Shown piece after piece: positions 6,986 through 14,554 of a stretch of 23,600 bases of DNA. Below the pieces are notes generated by a model, which was given only the letters and a program-made list of their open reading frames with translations, was not told the origin of the DNA and made no database searches. The DNA is from Verrucomicrobiia bacterium (GTDB taxonomy: Bacteria > Verrucomicrobiota > Verrucomicrobiae > Limisphaerales > JAKPVM01). The stretch lies in assembly GCA_026417275.1 (NCBI GenBank), contig JAOADO010000020.1:1-23600 (forward strand). Reading direction: 5' to 3'. The position numbers and the translations under genes are program-made. The number at the start of each line of letters is the position of its first letter. The stretch's first letter is position 1.

Positions 6986-7861
6986 TTATAAAACAACTTC
7001 GGTTCCTACTCCTTTGTCTGTAAAGATTTCAAGAAGCACGGAATGGGGGACGCGTCCATCAACGAGGGAAACTTTTTCTACCCCGGATTGGATTGCCTCG
7101 ATTGCGCTATCAATTTTGGGAATCATGCCTTTGTCTATTACGCCTTCGTTTTTTAATTGTTCGACGTCGGATGTTTTTAGTTGCGAGATTAGAGTTGAAT
7201 GGTCTTCAGGATTGCGCAATAGTCCCGGAACATCGCTCATGAAGACGAGGCGTCTTGCTTTAAGGGCAATTGCTACTTGAGCCGCGGCAACGTCTGCATT
7301 GCAATTGTAGACCATGCCATCTTCGCCGATGGCCACAGGGCTGATAACCGGTGTTATTCTGCTATTGATGCATTCGAGGATTGGCGCAATATTCACAGAT
7401 GTAACTTCGCCCACGTAGCCAATGTCAATTTTTTCGTTTCCTTTGCCGTTTAAATACATTTTTTTACAGCGGAAAATCTCGCGTCCGGAAAATCCTTTTG
7501 CGAGTCCTCCGTAGGATTTAATCGCCTGAACGATTTCGGGATTTATCTGGTTGGAGAGCACGTCATCAACGATTTTTACCGTGTCGGCGTCGGTCACGCG
7601 CATTCCCTGAATGAAATTGGGCTTTAAGCCAGATTTTTCCATGGCGCGGGAGATTGCTTTGCCGCCGCCGTGGACAACAACAGGGTTTATTCCTACGGCT
7701 TCAAGGAAGACGATGTCCCTGGCGACGCCGGTTCTGACTGCCGGGTCCGGGGAGTCCATGAAACTGCCGCCATATTTTATAACGAAAACAGCGCCGTCGT
7801 ATTTTTGAATATATTGAAGTGCTTCGAGCAGGACTTCTGCTTTTGATAGAAGTTCTTCCAT
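6986..7861 (-). CDS. argB: Acetylglutamate kinase
   Basis: A 291-residue protein that phosphorylates N-acetylglutamate with ATP, the second step of arginine synthesis, in the cytoplasm. It shows 'FVIKYGGSFM' and 'VVVHGGGKAIS' (glycine loops of the amino acid kinase family), then 'NFIQGMRVTD', 'ISPVAIGEDGMVYNCNADVAAAQVA' and 'RLVFMSDVPGLL'. A helix before the first glycine loop (about residues 1-22) is characteristic of the arginine-inhibited form, so feedback inhibition is likely. The gene lies 7 bases after argJ, and its AGGAGGT ribosome binding site overlaps the last argJ codons and stop. This makes it the third gene of argC-argJ-argB and probably translationally coupled. Length and motifs are normal for the family. 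Confidence 0.97.
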   Translation of the reverse strand: MEELLSKAEVLLEALQYIQKYDGAVFVIKYGGSFMDSPDPAVRTGVARDIVFLEAVGINPVVVHGGGKAISRAMEKSGLKPNFIQGMRVTDADTVKIVDDVLSNQINPEIVQAIKSYGGLAKGFSGREIFRCKKMYLNGKGNEKIDIGYVGEVTSVNIAPILECINSRITPVISPVAIGEDGMVYNCNADVAAAQVAIALKARRLVFMSDVPGLLRNPEDHSTLISQLKTSDVEQLKNEGVIDKGMIPKIDSAIEAIQSGVEKVSLVDGRVPHSVLLEIFTDKGVGTEVVL

Positions 7862-7868
7862 ATTGTAA

Positions 7869-9218
7869 TCAACCTCCTAACGAATTTGGGTCTGAAATGT
7901 TTCCTTTATTAAAATCAACGTATTCTTCTGTTAAATCCGAGCTGTAGAAATAGGTTTTGCCTTTGCCAAGGTTTAAATTTATGTGGATGTTAAATTCTTT
8001 TTTTCCGACAATTTTGCATAGTTCATCGAATGGGACGGGCAGAGGAGAGCCGTTTTTTACTGCCCAGGTGATTTGCGGATTTGATGGATTTGAATATCCG
8101 ATATCCACTTTTTCTTCAACAATTTCTGCTTTGCTGTAGCCGAGGGCGTCCATTATTCTGCCCCAGTTTGGGTCGCCACCGCACCAGCTGGTTTTTACGA
8201 GGATGCTGTTTGCGACTGCGCGCGCCGCCGCGTCTGCATGTAAATCATTTTTAGCGCCATCAACGTAGATTGTTACAAATTTTGTTACTCCTTCTCCGTC
8301 CATTACAATCATTTTTGCCAGAGAGAGGCAAACATGTTCCAGTGCTTGATAAAACGCATTAAACGCGGAGCGTCCGTCTTTTGAGCGTGTTTTGTGGTTG
8401 AGCGGATTGTTGTCCGCCATGCCGTTTGCAAGGATAAGGACGGTGTCGTTTGTGCTCATGTCGCCGTCTACGGTGATTTTATTGAAGCTTCTTGCGACGG
8501 CTTCCTGTAAAGCGAATTGCAGAGATTCGCGTTCGATGAGGGCGTCTGTTGTTAGGAAGCAGAGCATTGTGGCGTGGAGTCTTCCCGGCATGGAGGGTGG
8601 GTTTTTGCCGTTTGGGCTCATGCCTGGTTGAATCATCCCTGCGCCTTTGCAAATTCCGCCAATGGTGATTGTTGAACCATCTACGTTAACTTGAACGGCG
8701 ATTTTTTTGGGGCGCGTATCGCTGGTCATTATGGCGGTTGCGGCTGAATCCGCCGAAGAAACGGAATTGGAAAGTTGCTCGGAAGCCATTTTGATGCCTT
8801 TTTTTATGTTGTCCATTGGCATAAGGACGCCGATTCTGCCTGTTGAAGCCACAAGGACGTGTTCTTTTTTTAGTCCGAGGAGGGCGGCGGTTTCTTCAGC
8901 CATTGTGCAGGCGTCTTTTAATCCTTGTTCGCCGGTGCAGGCGTTTGCGTTTCCGCTGTTTGCCACGATTGCTTGCGCAATCCCTTCTTTTATTCGTTCG
9001 ATGCACAGTTTTACCGGGGCGGCGCAGACTTTGTTTGTAGTAAACATGCCAGCCACTGAGCATGGTTTTTCGGAGACAATCAAGGCAAGGTCGTTTTTTT
9101 GTCCTTTTTCTGAGCCTTTGCCTGTACCGAGCCGTTTTATATCGCAGAAAACGCCGCTTGCTTTGAAGCCTTTCGGCGCCACGATTGAGCCTTCAAGTTC
9201 TTTTAAATTTGCGTTCAT
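7869..9218 (-). CDS. argJ: Bifunctional ornithine acetyltransferase / N-acetylglutamate synthase
   Basis: A 449-residue ArgJ that moves the acetyl group from N-acetylornithine to glutamate and so recycles it; the bifunctional form also uses acetyl-CoA. Visible are 'ANSGNANACTG', the oxyanion-hole motif 'STG' at residues 125-127, and the self-cleavage site A216-T217-M218-L219 followed by 'FLTTDA', where Thr217 should become the N-terminal nucleophile of the beta chain. 'GGDPNWGR' and 'YSSDLTEEYV' further on are also standard. Odd feature: about 15 residues are inserted between 'MIQPGM' and 'ATML', two elements that adjoin in typical ArgJ. It overlaps argC by ATGA (four bases) and is followed by argB after 7 bases, so all three are co-transcribed. 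The family is certain; effect of the insert is unknown. Confidence 0.97.
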   Translation of the reverse strand: MNANLKELEGSIVAPKGFKASGVFCDIKRLGTGKGSEKGQKNDLALIVSEKPCSVAGMFTTNKVCAAPVKLCIERIKEGIAQAIVANSGNANACTGEQGLKDACTMAEETAALLGLKKEHVLVASTGRIGVLMPMDNIKKGIKMASEQLSNSVSSADSAATAIMTSDTRPKKIAVQVNVDGSTITIGGICKGAGMIQPGMSPNGKNPPSMPGRLHATMLCFLTTDALIERESLQFALQEAVARSFNKITVDGDMSTNDTVLILANGMADNNPLNHKTRSKDGRSAFNAFYQALEHVCLSLAKMIVMDGEGVTKFVTIYVDGAKNDLHADAAARAVANSILVKTSWCGGDPNWGRIMDALGYSKAEIVEEKVDIGYSNPSNPQITWAVKNGSPLPVPFDELCKIVGKKEFNIHINLNLGKGKTYFYSSDLTEEYVDFNKGNISDPNSLGG

Positions 9219-10276
9219 AGGCTTAATCCTTCAGTTTCTTTAAAACCGTAAATTAAATTCATGCTTTGAACCGCCTGTCCGCCGGCGCCTTTTACCAGGT
9301 TGTCAATGGCGCTGACGAGGATTATTCGTTTTGTACGGGGGTCAATTTTCCAGCCAAATTCGATGACGTTTGTCCCAACAACGTGTTTGGTGTCTGGCAG
9401 TGATTTGTTGCCAAGAACTCGGATGAAAATTGAGGAGGAGTAAAATTCTGAATATGCATTTTCGATTGCAGAATTCAAAGCCGCCGCGTCCGCGCCGGAG
9501 TAATCCTGCGATGGAGTCAGGCAAATAGTGGTTAAAATTCCGCGATTAACAGGGACCAGGTGTGGTGTAAATTGCGCAATAACCTCTTTTTGGGCGGCAA
9601 AGGAGAGTTGTTCTTCTATTTCTGAGAGGTGGCGGTGTTTGGGGATGCCGTAAGCGCGGAGGCTTTCGTTGCATTCGCAGAAGAGGTAGTCGAGTTCGGC
9701 TTTTCTTCCAGCACCGCTAACGCCGCTAAGCGAATTGACGATAATTTGCGAAGGTTCGATGATTTTCTTTTTAAGGAGCGGAATTGTTGGAAGCAGGATG
9801 CTGGTTGGATAACATCCCGGGGATGCAATGAGGGAGGCGGTTTTTATTTGTTCTTTGTAAATTTCTGGCAGGCCATAAACAGAAATTTTTAATAGGTCCG
9901 GGGATGGATGGTCGTGTCCGTAGAATTCTTTGTATGTTTGCGGGTTTTTAAGACGGAAGTCGGCGCTCAGGTCTATAACTTTTTTCCCAGCGTTTATAAT
10001 TGGAACGGCATAGGATGCGGCAACGCCGTGCGGCAGTGCAAGAAAGATTGTTTCTGCCAGTTCGGCAAGGGTTTCTGGTTGGGGATTTGTGAATTTTAAT
10101 CGTTTTGCGGTCTGGAAGTTTGCAAAACGTGGGTGGACTTCGGCAATTGTTTTTCCTTCATATTGCCGTGATGTTACGGCAACAAGTTCGATTTCCTGAT
10201 GTCGCAGAAGCAGGTTTATCAGTTCTTCTCCTGAATAGCCGCTTGCGCCAACGATTGCTACTTTCTTTTTTTCCAT
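9215..10276 (-). CDS. argC: N-acetyl-gamma-glutamyl-phosphate reductase
   Basis: A 353-residue enzyme that reduces N-acetylglutamyl phosphate with NADPH to the semialdehyde, step three of arginine synthesis. Motifs are the N-terminal dinucleotide site 'GASGYSG' (residues 11-17), 'VIDLSADFRL', and the catalytic 'SPGCYPT' with Cys155. 'KHVVGTNVIEFGWKID' lies near the end. I take the ATG at 10274-10276, giving a leader of about 19 bases from the promoter at 10302-10329; a TTG 18 bases upstream is in frame but would leave almost no leader. It is the first gene of the argCJB operon and overlaps argJ by ATGA. No ribosome binding site precedes it. Family very sure; start well supported. Confidence 0.96.
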   Translation of the reverse strand: MEKKKVAIVGASGYSGEELINLLLRHQEIELVAVTSRQYEGKTIAEVHPRFANFQTAKRLKFTNPQPETLAELAETIFLALPHGVAASYAVPIINAGKKVIDLSADFRLKNPQTYKEFYGHDHPSPDLLKISVYGLPEIYKEQIKTASLIASPGCYPTSILLPTIPLLKKKIIEPSQIIVNSLSGVSGAGRKAELDYLFCECNESLRAYGIPKHRHLSEIEEQLSFAAQKEVIAQFTPHLVPVNRGILTTICLTPSQDYSGADAAALNSAIENAYSEFYSSSIFIRVLGNKSLPDTKHVVGTNVIEFGWKIDPRTKRIILVSAIDNLVKGAGGQAVQSMNLIYGFKETEGLSL

Positions 10277-10301
10277 ATTTTTGTCTATAACCAAATCTGT
10301 A

Positions 10302-10329
10302 TTTATAGGACTGAAGACTTAAATTTCAA
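10302..10329 (-). promoter_or_regulatory. Candidate sigma70-type promoter for argCJB
   Basis: On the minus strand TTGAAA (10324-10329) is followed after 16 bases by TATAAA (10302-10307). The expected start of transcription falls near 10295, just downstream of the rpsI terminator and about 19 bases before the argC ATG. No arginine-box-like repeat is apparent. Confidence 0.6.
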
Positions 10330-10344
10330 AATATTTTAATGATT

Positions 10345-10383
10345 AAAAGAAAAAACCCCGCCAAGCGTTCCCGGCGGGGTTTT
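10345..10383 (-). terminator. Rho-independent terminator after rplM-rpsI
   Basis: AAAACCCCGCC (10352-10362) pairs with GGCGGGGTTTT (10373-10383), an 11-base stem around a ten-base loop. On the minus strand the stem is followed by a run of T (TTTTTTCTTTT), as needed for release. It sits 15 bases after the rpsI stop and ends the ribosomal operon before the arg promoter. On the plus strand only four T residues follow, so it is essentially one-directional. Confidence 0.92.
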
Positions 10384-10398
10384 ATGAGTAAAACGAAA

Positions 10399-10800
10399 TT
10401 ATCGTTTGCTGTATTGGAAGCGTTTGCGAGCGCCGGGTTGACCGTATTTTTTGCGCTCTTTTTCGCGTGGATCGCGAGTGAGCAAGCCTTCTGAACGAAG
10501 CAGTGGCTTGAGGTTGGAATCGGTTTCCAGAAGTGCACGCGCAATGCCTAAACGGATTGCCCCCGCTTGCCCTGTTGGTCCTCCGCCAGTGACGTTGACC
10601 CAAACGTCGTAGACGTTTTGGGTATTTGTCAGGTAAAGAGCACGGGTGGCAAGGGCGCGAAGGGTTTCCACAGGGAAGTATTCTTCGAATGGGTGGTTAT
10701 TGACCGTAATCCTGCCAGTGCCGGGCATTATGCGAACCCGAGCAACCGCGCTTTTTCTTCTGCCTGTTGCAATAAATTCTTGAACTGTGGTATCAACCAT
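10399..10800 (-). CDS. rpsI: 30S ribosomal protein S9
   Basis: A 133-residue S9 starting 'MVDTTVQEFIATGRRKSAVARVRIMPGTG', the conserved N-terminal GRRKxAVARV element, and ending 'ARKRFQYSKR', the basic tail that reaches toward the decoding centre. 'GGGPTGQAGAIRLGIARALLE' is the conserved middle. It lies 27 bases after rplM with a GAGAGGA ribosome binding site, the standard rplM-rpsI pair, and is closed by the terminator at 10345-10383. Location immediately upstream of argCJB on the same strand is a lineage trait rather than a shared function. Confidence 0.98.
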   Translation of the reverse strand: MVDTTVQEFIATGRRKSAVARVRIMPGTGRITVNNHPFEEYFPVETLRALATRALYLTNTQNVYDVWVNVTGGGPTGQAGAIRLGIARALLETDSNLKPLLRSEGLLTRDPREKERKKYGQPGARKRFQYSKR

Positions 10801-10827
10801 TTTTTCCTCTCAGATTGTTTGTTAAAG

Positions 10828-11262
10828 TTAGATTTCCAGTTTTAGTGGTTCTGGTTTTTGAGCCGCGTGTGGATGACTTGAACCTTTGTATATTTTAAGT
10901 TTGTTTATAAGCCGCGAACCGAGCCGATTTTTCGGCAACATACCTTTGACGGCGTGCCAGATGAGAAATTCAGGTTTTTGGGCGCGAATTTCCGAAACAG
11001 AACGGTATCTTTCGCCGCCTTTCCAGCCTGAATATGACATGTAGAGTTTGTTTTCTTCTTTCTTGCCTGTCAGGAGTACTTTTTCGGCGTTTATAACTAC
11101 GACGAAATCGCCGGCGTCAAGGTGCGGTGTAAAAATTGGTTTGTTTTTGCCGCGCAAAATATCTGCAATCTTTGCGGCTAATCTACCAAGCGGCATCCCA
11201 CTGGCATCTATTATGTGCCAGCGTTGCTCTTCCACATTCACTTTTGGCAAATACGTTTTCAT
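10828..11262 (-). CDS. rplM: 50S ribosomal protein L13
   Basis: A 144-residue L13 with 'WHIIDASGMPLGRLAAKIADILRGKNKPIFTPHLDAGDFVVVINAEKV', 'YSGWKGGER', and 'KGMLPKNRLGSRLINKLKIYKGSSHPHAAQKP', all in the order typical of the family. The length is normal. It is the first gene of the rplM-rpsI operon and has a strong promoter immediately upstream (11286-11313). The predicted leader is about 16 bases long and carries no obvious ribosome binding site, so initiation may rely on structure or A/T-richness instead. Confidence 0.98.
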   Translation of the reverse strand: MKTYLPKVNVEEQRWHIIDASGMPLGRLAAKIADILRGKNKPIFTPHLDAGDFVVVINAEKVLLTGKKEENKLYMSYSGWKGGERYRSVSEIRAQKPEFLIWHAVKGMLPKNRLGSRLINKLKIYKGSSHPHAAQKPEPLKLEI

Positions 11263-11285
11263 TTAAAATCAATTAAGAGATGAAA

Positions 11286-11313
11286 AATATACCAATTGAT
11301 TAAAACAAGTCAA
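11286..11313 (-). promoter_or_regulatory. Promoter of rplM-rpsI
   Basis: TTGACT (11308-11313) and TATATT (11286-11291) with a 16-base spacer, minus strand. The predicted transcription start near 11278 lies 16 bases before the rplM ATG. This is one of the best promoter matches in the window. Confidence 0.7.
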
Positions 11314-11391
11314 TACCCTTTTAAAATTTTTGCTCCACTTTTAACAAACTTTAAAAAGCCGATATTAAAATCAGGCATAAAGTTAAATCTG

Positions 11392-12609
11392 TCAAGATGT
11401 TATTGTGACTTCTTTCTGAGTCGGTTTGTGTGGTGTTGACGTTTGTTTAAGGAAGTTTTCAATAATCTTTTTAAAGTTGTTTTCCGATGGTTTAACAATT
11501 TTCATTTCTCTGATGACGCTTTCGGGCGCATCGCTCGCGTGGGCGGCGTTTGTCATTATCGTTGAACCGAATTCTCGTCTGATTGAGCCAGGCGGGGCTT
11601 TTGATGGGTCGGTTGGTCCGAGTACATCTCTTATTTTCTTAATTGCGTCTACCCCTTCATAAACAAGGACTATGCATTTTTCGGTTCCTGGTTCCTTCCA
11701 TTTTTCCTGCGGCAATTCTTCTGGTTTATAACCGGACATAAATTTAACTATATTATTAAATTGGGCATCGCCATAGAGTGGCGAGAGCATTTCGCCGATT
11801 TTGCTTTCGATTTCGGCGGGCAGTTTGATTCCCATTTCTTTTTCGATGGCTGCTTTTGCCTTTAGTTGAGCCGGTTCGAGCAGTTTTGTGCGCAGGATTT
11901 CTCTAACCGGGGCGTAGAATTCAAGGGCTTCAGATACGCTCATGTGGTGGACTTTGATGGCTATAATGAAAAGTCCGGTGCGGGAAAAGTAATCCATCAC
12001 GTTCCCCGGGCGTCCGGATGGGAATCGGAAGTTGTCCGGTTTGATAATAACCAGTGTTTTTTGCGGAACTACGCCGTTCGGGTATTTTACAACGCCTTCA
12101 AGGATTCCGCCGTCTGTTTCTGAATATTTTGCCCAGATTTTGAGTTTTTCCTCGATGTTTTTTGTGGAAGGCGGAGCAAGAATCGCTGGTTCAAAATAGA
12201 CTAATTCACCATCGTCGTCGAAGACAAAATCGCCGTAGGTGTCGCGGATGGTTTCACCGCTGTATCTGTCTTTATAGAAGAACCCGACGACTTCGCGAAC
12301 CTTGCGAACTGCGTCTTCGCCTTTAAACAGTAGCATCATAACACGGCGACGGGCGCCCGTGCGGTGGTCTGGAGACATTTTGGTCAGGACATATTCGCGT
12401 ATAAGTTCCTGGACTTTTCGTTCCCATGGGTCATCTGAAATTACGATGGTTTCTGCGTATTCTTTTATTAACTTTTCAGTGGGAGCAAACATTCTTGCCG
12501 CCACAAGTTCGCACCCTGTTCGAGCGAGCAGGCGGGAGATTATGCCGCCTGTTCTGGATTTTGCCAGTGTATAAGGCGTTATCAATACGTATGAAAGTTG
12601 TTCAGCCAT
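11392..12609 (-). CDS. Tandem nucleoside diphosphate kinase-like protein (first domain degenerate)
   Basis: I take the ATG at 12607-12609, giving 405 residues; a TTG three codons earlier is in frame. Two NDK-like domains are joined. The second begins 'KTLVIIKPDNF' (Lys190 of the KPD motif). It ends with 'GSIRREFGSTIMTNAAHASDAPESVIREM', whose H357 in the NxxHxSD motif is the phosphorylated His of NDK. An insert of roughly 60 residues lies between the two halves of that domain. The first domain (about residues 4-145) retains the fold-like order, including 'SGETIRDTYGDF', but has 'ITPYTLAK' in place of the KPD motif and no NxxHxSD. It is thus probably inactive and perhaps regulatory. A standard NDK is about 140 residues and balances NTP pools. 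No ribosome binding site is visible. Activity of the second half is likely, not shown. Confidence 0.8.
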   Translation of the reverse strand: MAEQLSYVLITPYTLAKSRTGGIISRLLARTGCELVAARMFAPTEKLIKEYAETIVISDDPWERKVQELIREYVLTKMSPDHRTGARRRVMMLLFKGEDAVRKVREVVGFFYKDRYSGETIRDTYGDFVFDDDGELVYFEPAILAPPSTKNIEEKLKIWAKYSETDGGILEGVVKYPNGVVPQKTLVIIKPDNFRFPSGRPGNVMDYFSRTGLFIIAIKVHHMSVSEALEFYAPVREILRTKLLEPAQLKAKAAIEKEMGIKLPAEIESKIGEMLSPLYGDAQFNNIVKFMSGYKPEELPQEKWKEPGTEKCIVLVYEGVDAIKKIRDVLGPTDPSKAPPGSIRREFGSTIMTNAAHASDAPESVIREMKIVKPSENNFKKIIENFLKQTSTPHKPTQKEVTITS

Positions 12610-12684
12610 AAATTTCAAAAATAAAAATTTAATATTAAAATTTCTTTTATTTAACTTTAGAAAAACTGCAATATCAACAATTAT

Positions 12685-12897
12685 TTACAGTTCGGAGCCT
12701 TCAGATGGAACATTTTTAACTGTTTCTTTATCTCCCTGAGGGATTTGCGTAATTTTTCCGCCTATTATTTTAAAGATAACTGTGCCGCAGGTCGGGCATT
12801 TACCTTTAATGGCTTTTCTGCCATTTTTCATAATAACCTCAACCGCGTCCGTAATTTCTTTTTTAATTTTACATTTATTGCAATAACCCTCTGCCAT
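12685..12897 (-). CDS. Small zinc-ribbon protein, DUF5679-like
   Basis: The frame extends to a TTG at 12972, but a promoter fits that region (12944-12972), so the true start is the later ATG at 12895-12897. This gives 70 residues beginning 'MAEGYCNKCKIKKEI'. Two CxxC pairs (CNKC near residues 6-9 and CPTC near 39) flank 'VIMKNGRKAIKGKC', a small zinc-finger-like fold matching DUF5679 as I remember it. The C-terminus is a charged tail. The function of that family is unknown. It is separated from the NDK-like gene by 75 bases, and the two may share a transcript. No good ribosome binding site is visible. Confidence 0.72.
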   Translation of the reverse strand: MAEGYCNKCKIKKEITDAVEVIMKNGRKAIKGKCPTCGTVIFKIIGGKITQIPQGDKETVKNVPSEGSEL

Positions 12898-12943
12898 AAT
12901 AGACGCAAAACCATCGCAAACGCAATATTCAAAAATATACCTC

Positions 12944-12972
12944 ATTATCCGATAAGATGAAGAGCCCGTCAA
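12944..12972 (-). promoter_or_regulatory. Promoter of the DUF5679-like gene
   Basis: TTGACG (12967-12972) and GATAAT (12944-12949) with a 17-base spacer on the minus strand. The start of transcription should fall near 12937, leaving a leader of about 40 bases before the ATG at 12895-12897. This rules against the longer frame for that gene. Confidence 0.6.
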
Positions 12973-13276
12973 TATTAAAAGACATAAGGAGTATTAAAAT
13001 TGTATTACAGATATATAAGATAAACTGTTTATATTAAAATCGGTTGGGTTATTGTTTGTGATTTTATCCATGGTTTTGTAATTGGTTTGTAGAGAATGAT
13101 ACAGGTTATTTCAGCCTGAAAGATGGTATTTTGTTGGTATGGTTAATTATCCGGTATAATCTGGTTTCTGGCACATAGGGGGGTGAGTTTTGAGTAATTG
13201 TAGAAGAAAACATTAAAAAAAGCCTGGATTTTTTACTATTTATTGTGGTCTTCTTTTTTGCGTCAAGGTAAGATGG
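12973..13276. other. Gene-free AT-rich gap
   Basis: No open frame of note. A plus-strand pair TTGTTG (13131-13136) and TATAAT (13155-13160), spacer 18, could be a promoter. It would drive RNA toward the 3' end of the regulator gene and is unsupported otherwise. A short hairpin CAGG/CCTG at about 13102-13118 is weak. I see no terminator for the regulator gene upstream. Confidence 0.3.
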
Positions 13277-13582
13277 TTATTCTTCTATTTTTTTCTTTAT
13301 TTCTTCCATATAGTTGAGATGTTCTTTTAAAGCAATAAGACCTTTTTTTGTAATTCGATAGGTTGACTTTGGTTTTCTATTAATGAATTGCTTTTCCACC
13401 TCAATGTATTCATATTCTTCAAGTTTCCGCAACTGGACGCTTAAATTGCCATCGGTGGCATTGAGTTCCTCTTTAAGAAAGTTGAAATCCACTTCTTCGT
13501 ACATGGCAAGGATTGTCATGATGAAAAATCTCAGTTCATTAGTAAGAAGTTCATCAAGAGAATACTTATTTTCTTTTTTCAT
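13277..13582 (-). CDS. Winged-helix transcriptional regulator
   Basis: A 101-residue protein matching the small winged-helix family (HTH_34-like, ArsR/MarR-related). 'LTNELRFFIMTILAMYEEVDFNFLKEELNATDGNLSVQLRKLEEYEYIEVEKQFINRKPKSTYRITKKGLIALKEHL' holds the first helix, the recognition helix 'NATDGNLSVQLRKLEE' (about residues 42-57) and the wing 'RKPKSTYRIT' (about 69-78). It would bind DNA as a dimer and normally represses. It lacks cysteines or histidines, so a metal sensor is unlikely. It starts inside the end of the upstream membrane protein gene (17 bases shared, with GGAGC as ribosome binding site), so the two are translationally coupled and probably functionally linked. A palindrome in the promoter of that operon is a good candidate for its own site. 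Confidence 0.85.
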   Translation of the reverse strand: MKKENKYSLDELLTNELRFFIMTILAMYEEVDFNFLKEELNATDGNLSVQLRKLEEYEYIEVEKQFINRKPKSTYRITKKGLIALKEHLNYMEEIKKKIEE

Positions 13583-14120
13583 ATCTGCTCCATATTCCTG
13601 GTATTACAAGTCCAAAAAATGCGGCGGCATTATATCCCCAGAAAAACCATGTGGTATTGTGAGCAATTAATACTGAGGAAATTAAAAATGCTACCCCACC
13701 GAGTTTAAAAACTACACTTTCTGTAATAATTCCTGAGACATACATTCCAATTGAAAGCATAAAAAGTATTAACGGATAAATAGCCACTGGTGGATAAAGT
13801 TTAAAAACAAAAGGAAACAGGTAAAATACAAACACAAGTAGAAGAGTGAGTCCACCCCAGAACTCTAAAAGCATTTTTCCCCAGAAGGTTTTATATCCAC
13901 CTTTGCAGGCAATGGAGACATAGGTAATCATTGCGGCGTTGCCCAGGATAATCATTCCTATCCAGACAAGGATGTGTTGCAATAAAAGGTTATAGATGTT
14001 ATGTGCGAGGATTGAGAGGGCTCCCCACAACACAAATATTTCGCCACCGGAAAGGTAAAACCTTTCTTCTCTTTGTGAAATTAATTCCTTTAATTTTTCC
14101 ATTATTTCTTTTTCTGGCAT
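13566..14120 (-). CDS. Multi-pass membrane protein of unknown function, partner of the regulator
   Basis: The start I prefer is the ATG at 14118-14120, preceded by AAAGGA 8 bases upstream; a GTG at 14144 is also in frame. This gives 184 residues. A short cytoplasmic N-terminus of about 30 residues (charged, coiled) precedes about six hydrophobic segments (for example 'VLWGALSILAHNIYNLL', 'WIGMIILGNAAMITYVSI', 'GLTLLLVFVFYLF', 'IYPLILFMLSIGMYVSGII', 'VAFLISSVLIAH', 'AAAFFGLVIPGIW') and a basic end. I do not recognise a family. The pairing of a small winged-helix regulator with such a membrane protein recurs widely in bacteria and suggests a membrane-linked sensor or target, but no ligand is visible here. 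The palindrome in its promoter supports self-control. Confidence 0.82.
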   Translation of the reverse strand: MPEKEIMEKLKELISQREERFYLSGGEIFVLWGALSILAHNIYNLLLQHILVWIGMIILGNAAMITYVSIACKGGYKTFWGKMLLEFWGGLTLLLVFVFYLFPFVFKLYPPVAIYPLILFMLSIGMYVSGIITESVVFKLGGVAFLISSVLIAHNTTWFFWGYNAAAFFGLVIPGIWSRYEKRK

Positions 14121-14152
14121 ATGTTTTTTCCTTTCAAAGTTCACTATAATAT

Positions 14153-14181
14153 AAATTACTTTAAAAATTAAAGTGTGTCAA
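14153..14181 (-). promoter_or_regulatory. Promoter with embedded operator for the membrane protein-regulator operon
   Basis: TTGACA (14176-14181) is followed after 17 bases by TAATTT (14153-14158). Wholly within the spacer lies ACTTTAA-AAA-TTAAAGT (14158-14174), a perfect inverted repeat of 7 bases. An operator between -35 and -10 is a classic repression layout, and the co-encoded winged-helix protein is the natural candidate. Confidence 0.6.
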
Positions 14182-14200
14182 ATATTTTTTAAAAAATTTT

Positions 14201-14554
14201 TCATAGAAAAAGTTCTGGGTGATTGTTGGGCAACTGGATTCTAATTTTTAGTTTATCTTTGCTACATAATATTTTTTCCGTCTTCCGATTCTGCCTGTGT
14301 GTTATCGAAAAATATACATAGCCAATTGTTTGGATAGACGGGATGTTGTTAATTCCATCTGGAAAAATGCATGGGATGGGGGGAATCCTGCCGGTTTGAA
14401 ATTTTTTGAATATGCATGATTGAAGGGACGTGGGGATATTGTTTTTCCATGAATGATAAAATTCTGAGAAGTTGAATTTTCTATTGTCTAAACGGGGGAC
14501 GCTCGAAGGGCAAGTTTCTGGAGTTGTTCTATTTAGTCCAGCAGTCCTGCTCGG
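14201..14554 (-). pseudogene. 117-codon open frame without start codon; possible gene remnant
   Basis: On the minus strand a frame runs 117 codons from just after a TAG at 14555-14557 to a TGA at 14201-14203. It contains no ATG or GTG, and its first TTG is near the end. The product would read 'PSRTAGLNRTTPETCPSS' and so on and includes several Trp and Pro residues. I recognise no family. A second open frame of 34 codons (14532-14633) precedes and overlaps it in another phase, ending 'TAIGLLAEQDCWTK', so a frameshifted remnant of one gene is possible. A hairpin at 14534-14557 crosses the junction. It could equally be an AT-rich chance frame or part of a structural RNA. Confidence 0.35.

Noticed and set aside
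8707..9243. Plus-strand frame of 178 codons over argJ
   Set aside because: ArgJ motifs on the other strand explain the region.
13131..13160. TTGTTG/TATAAT pair on the plus strand suggesting a small RNA promoter
   Set aside because: The -35 is poor, and no terminator or gene follows on that strand.
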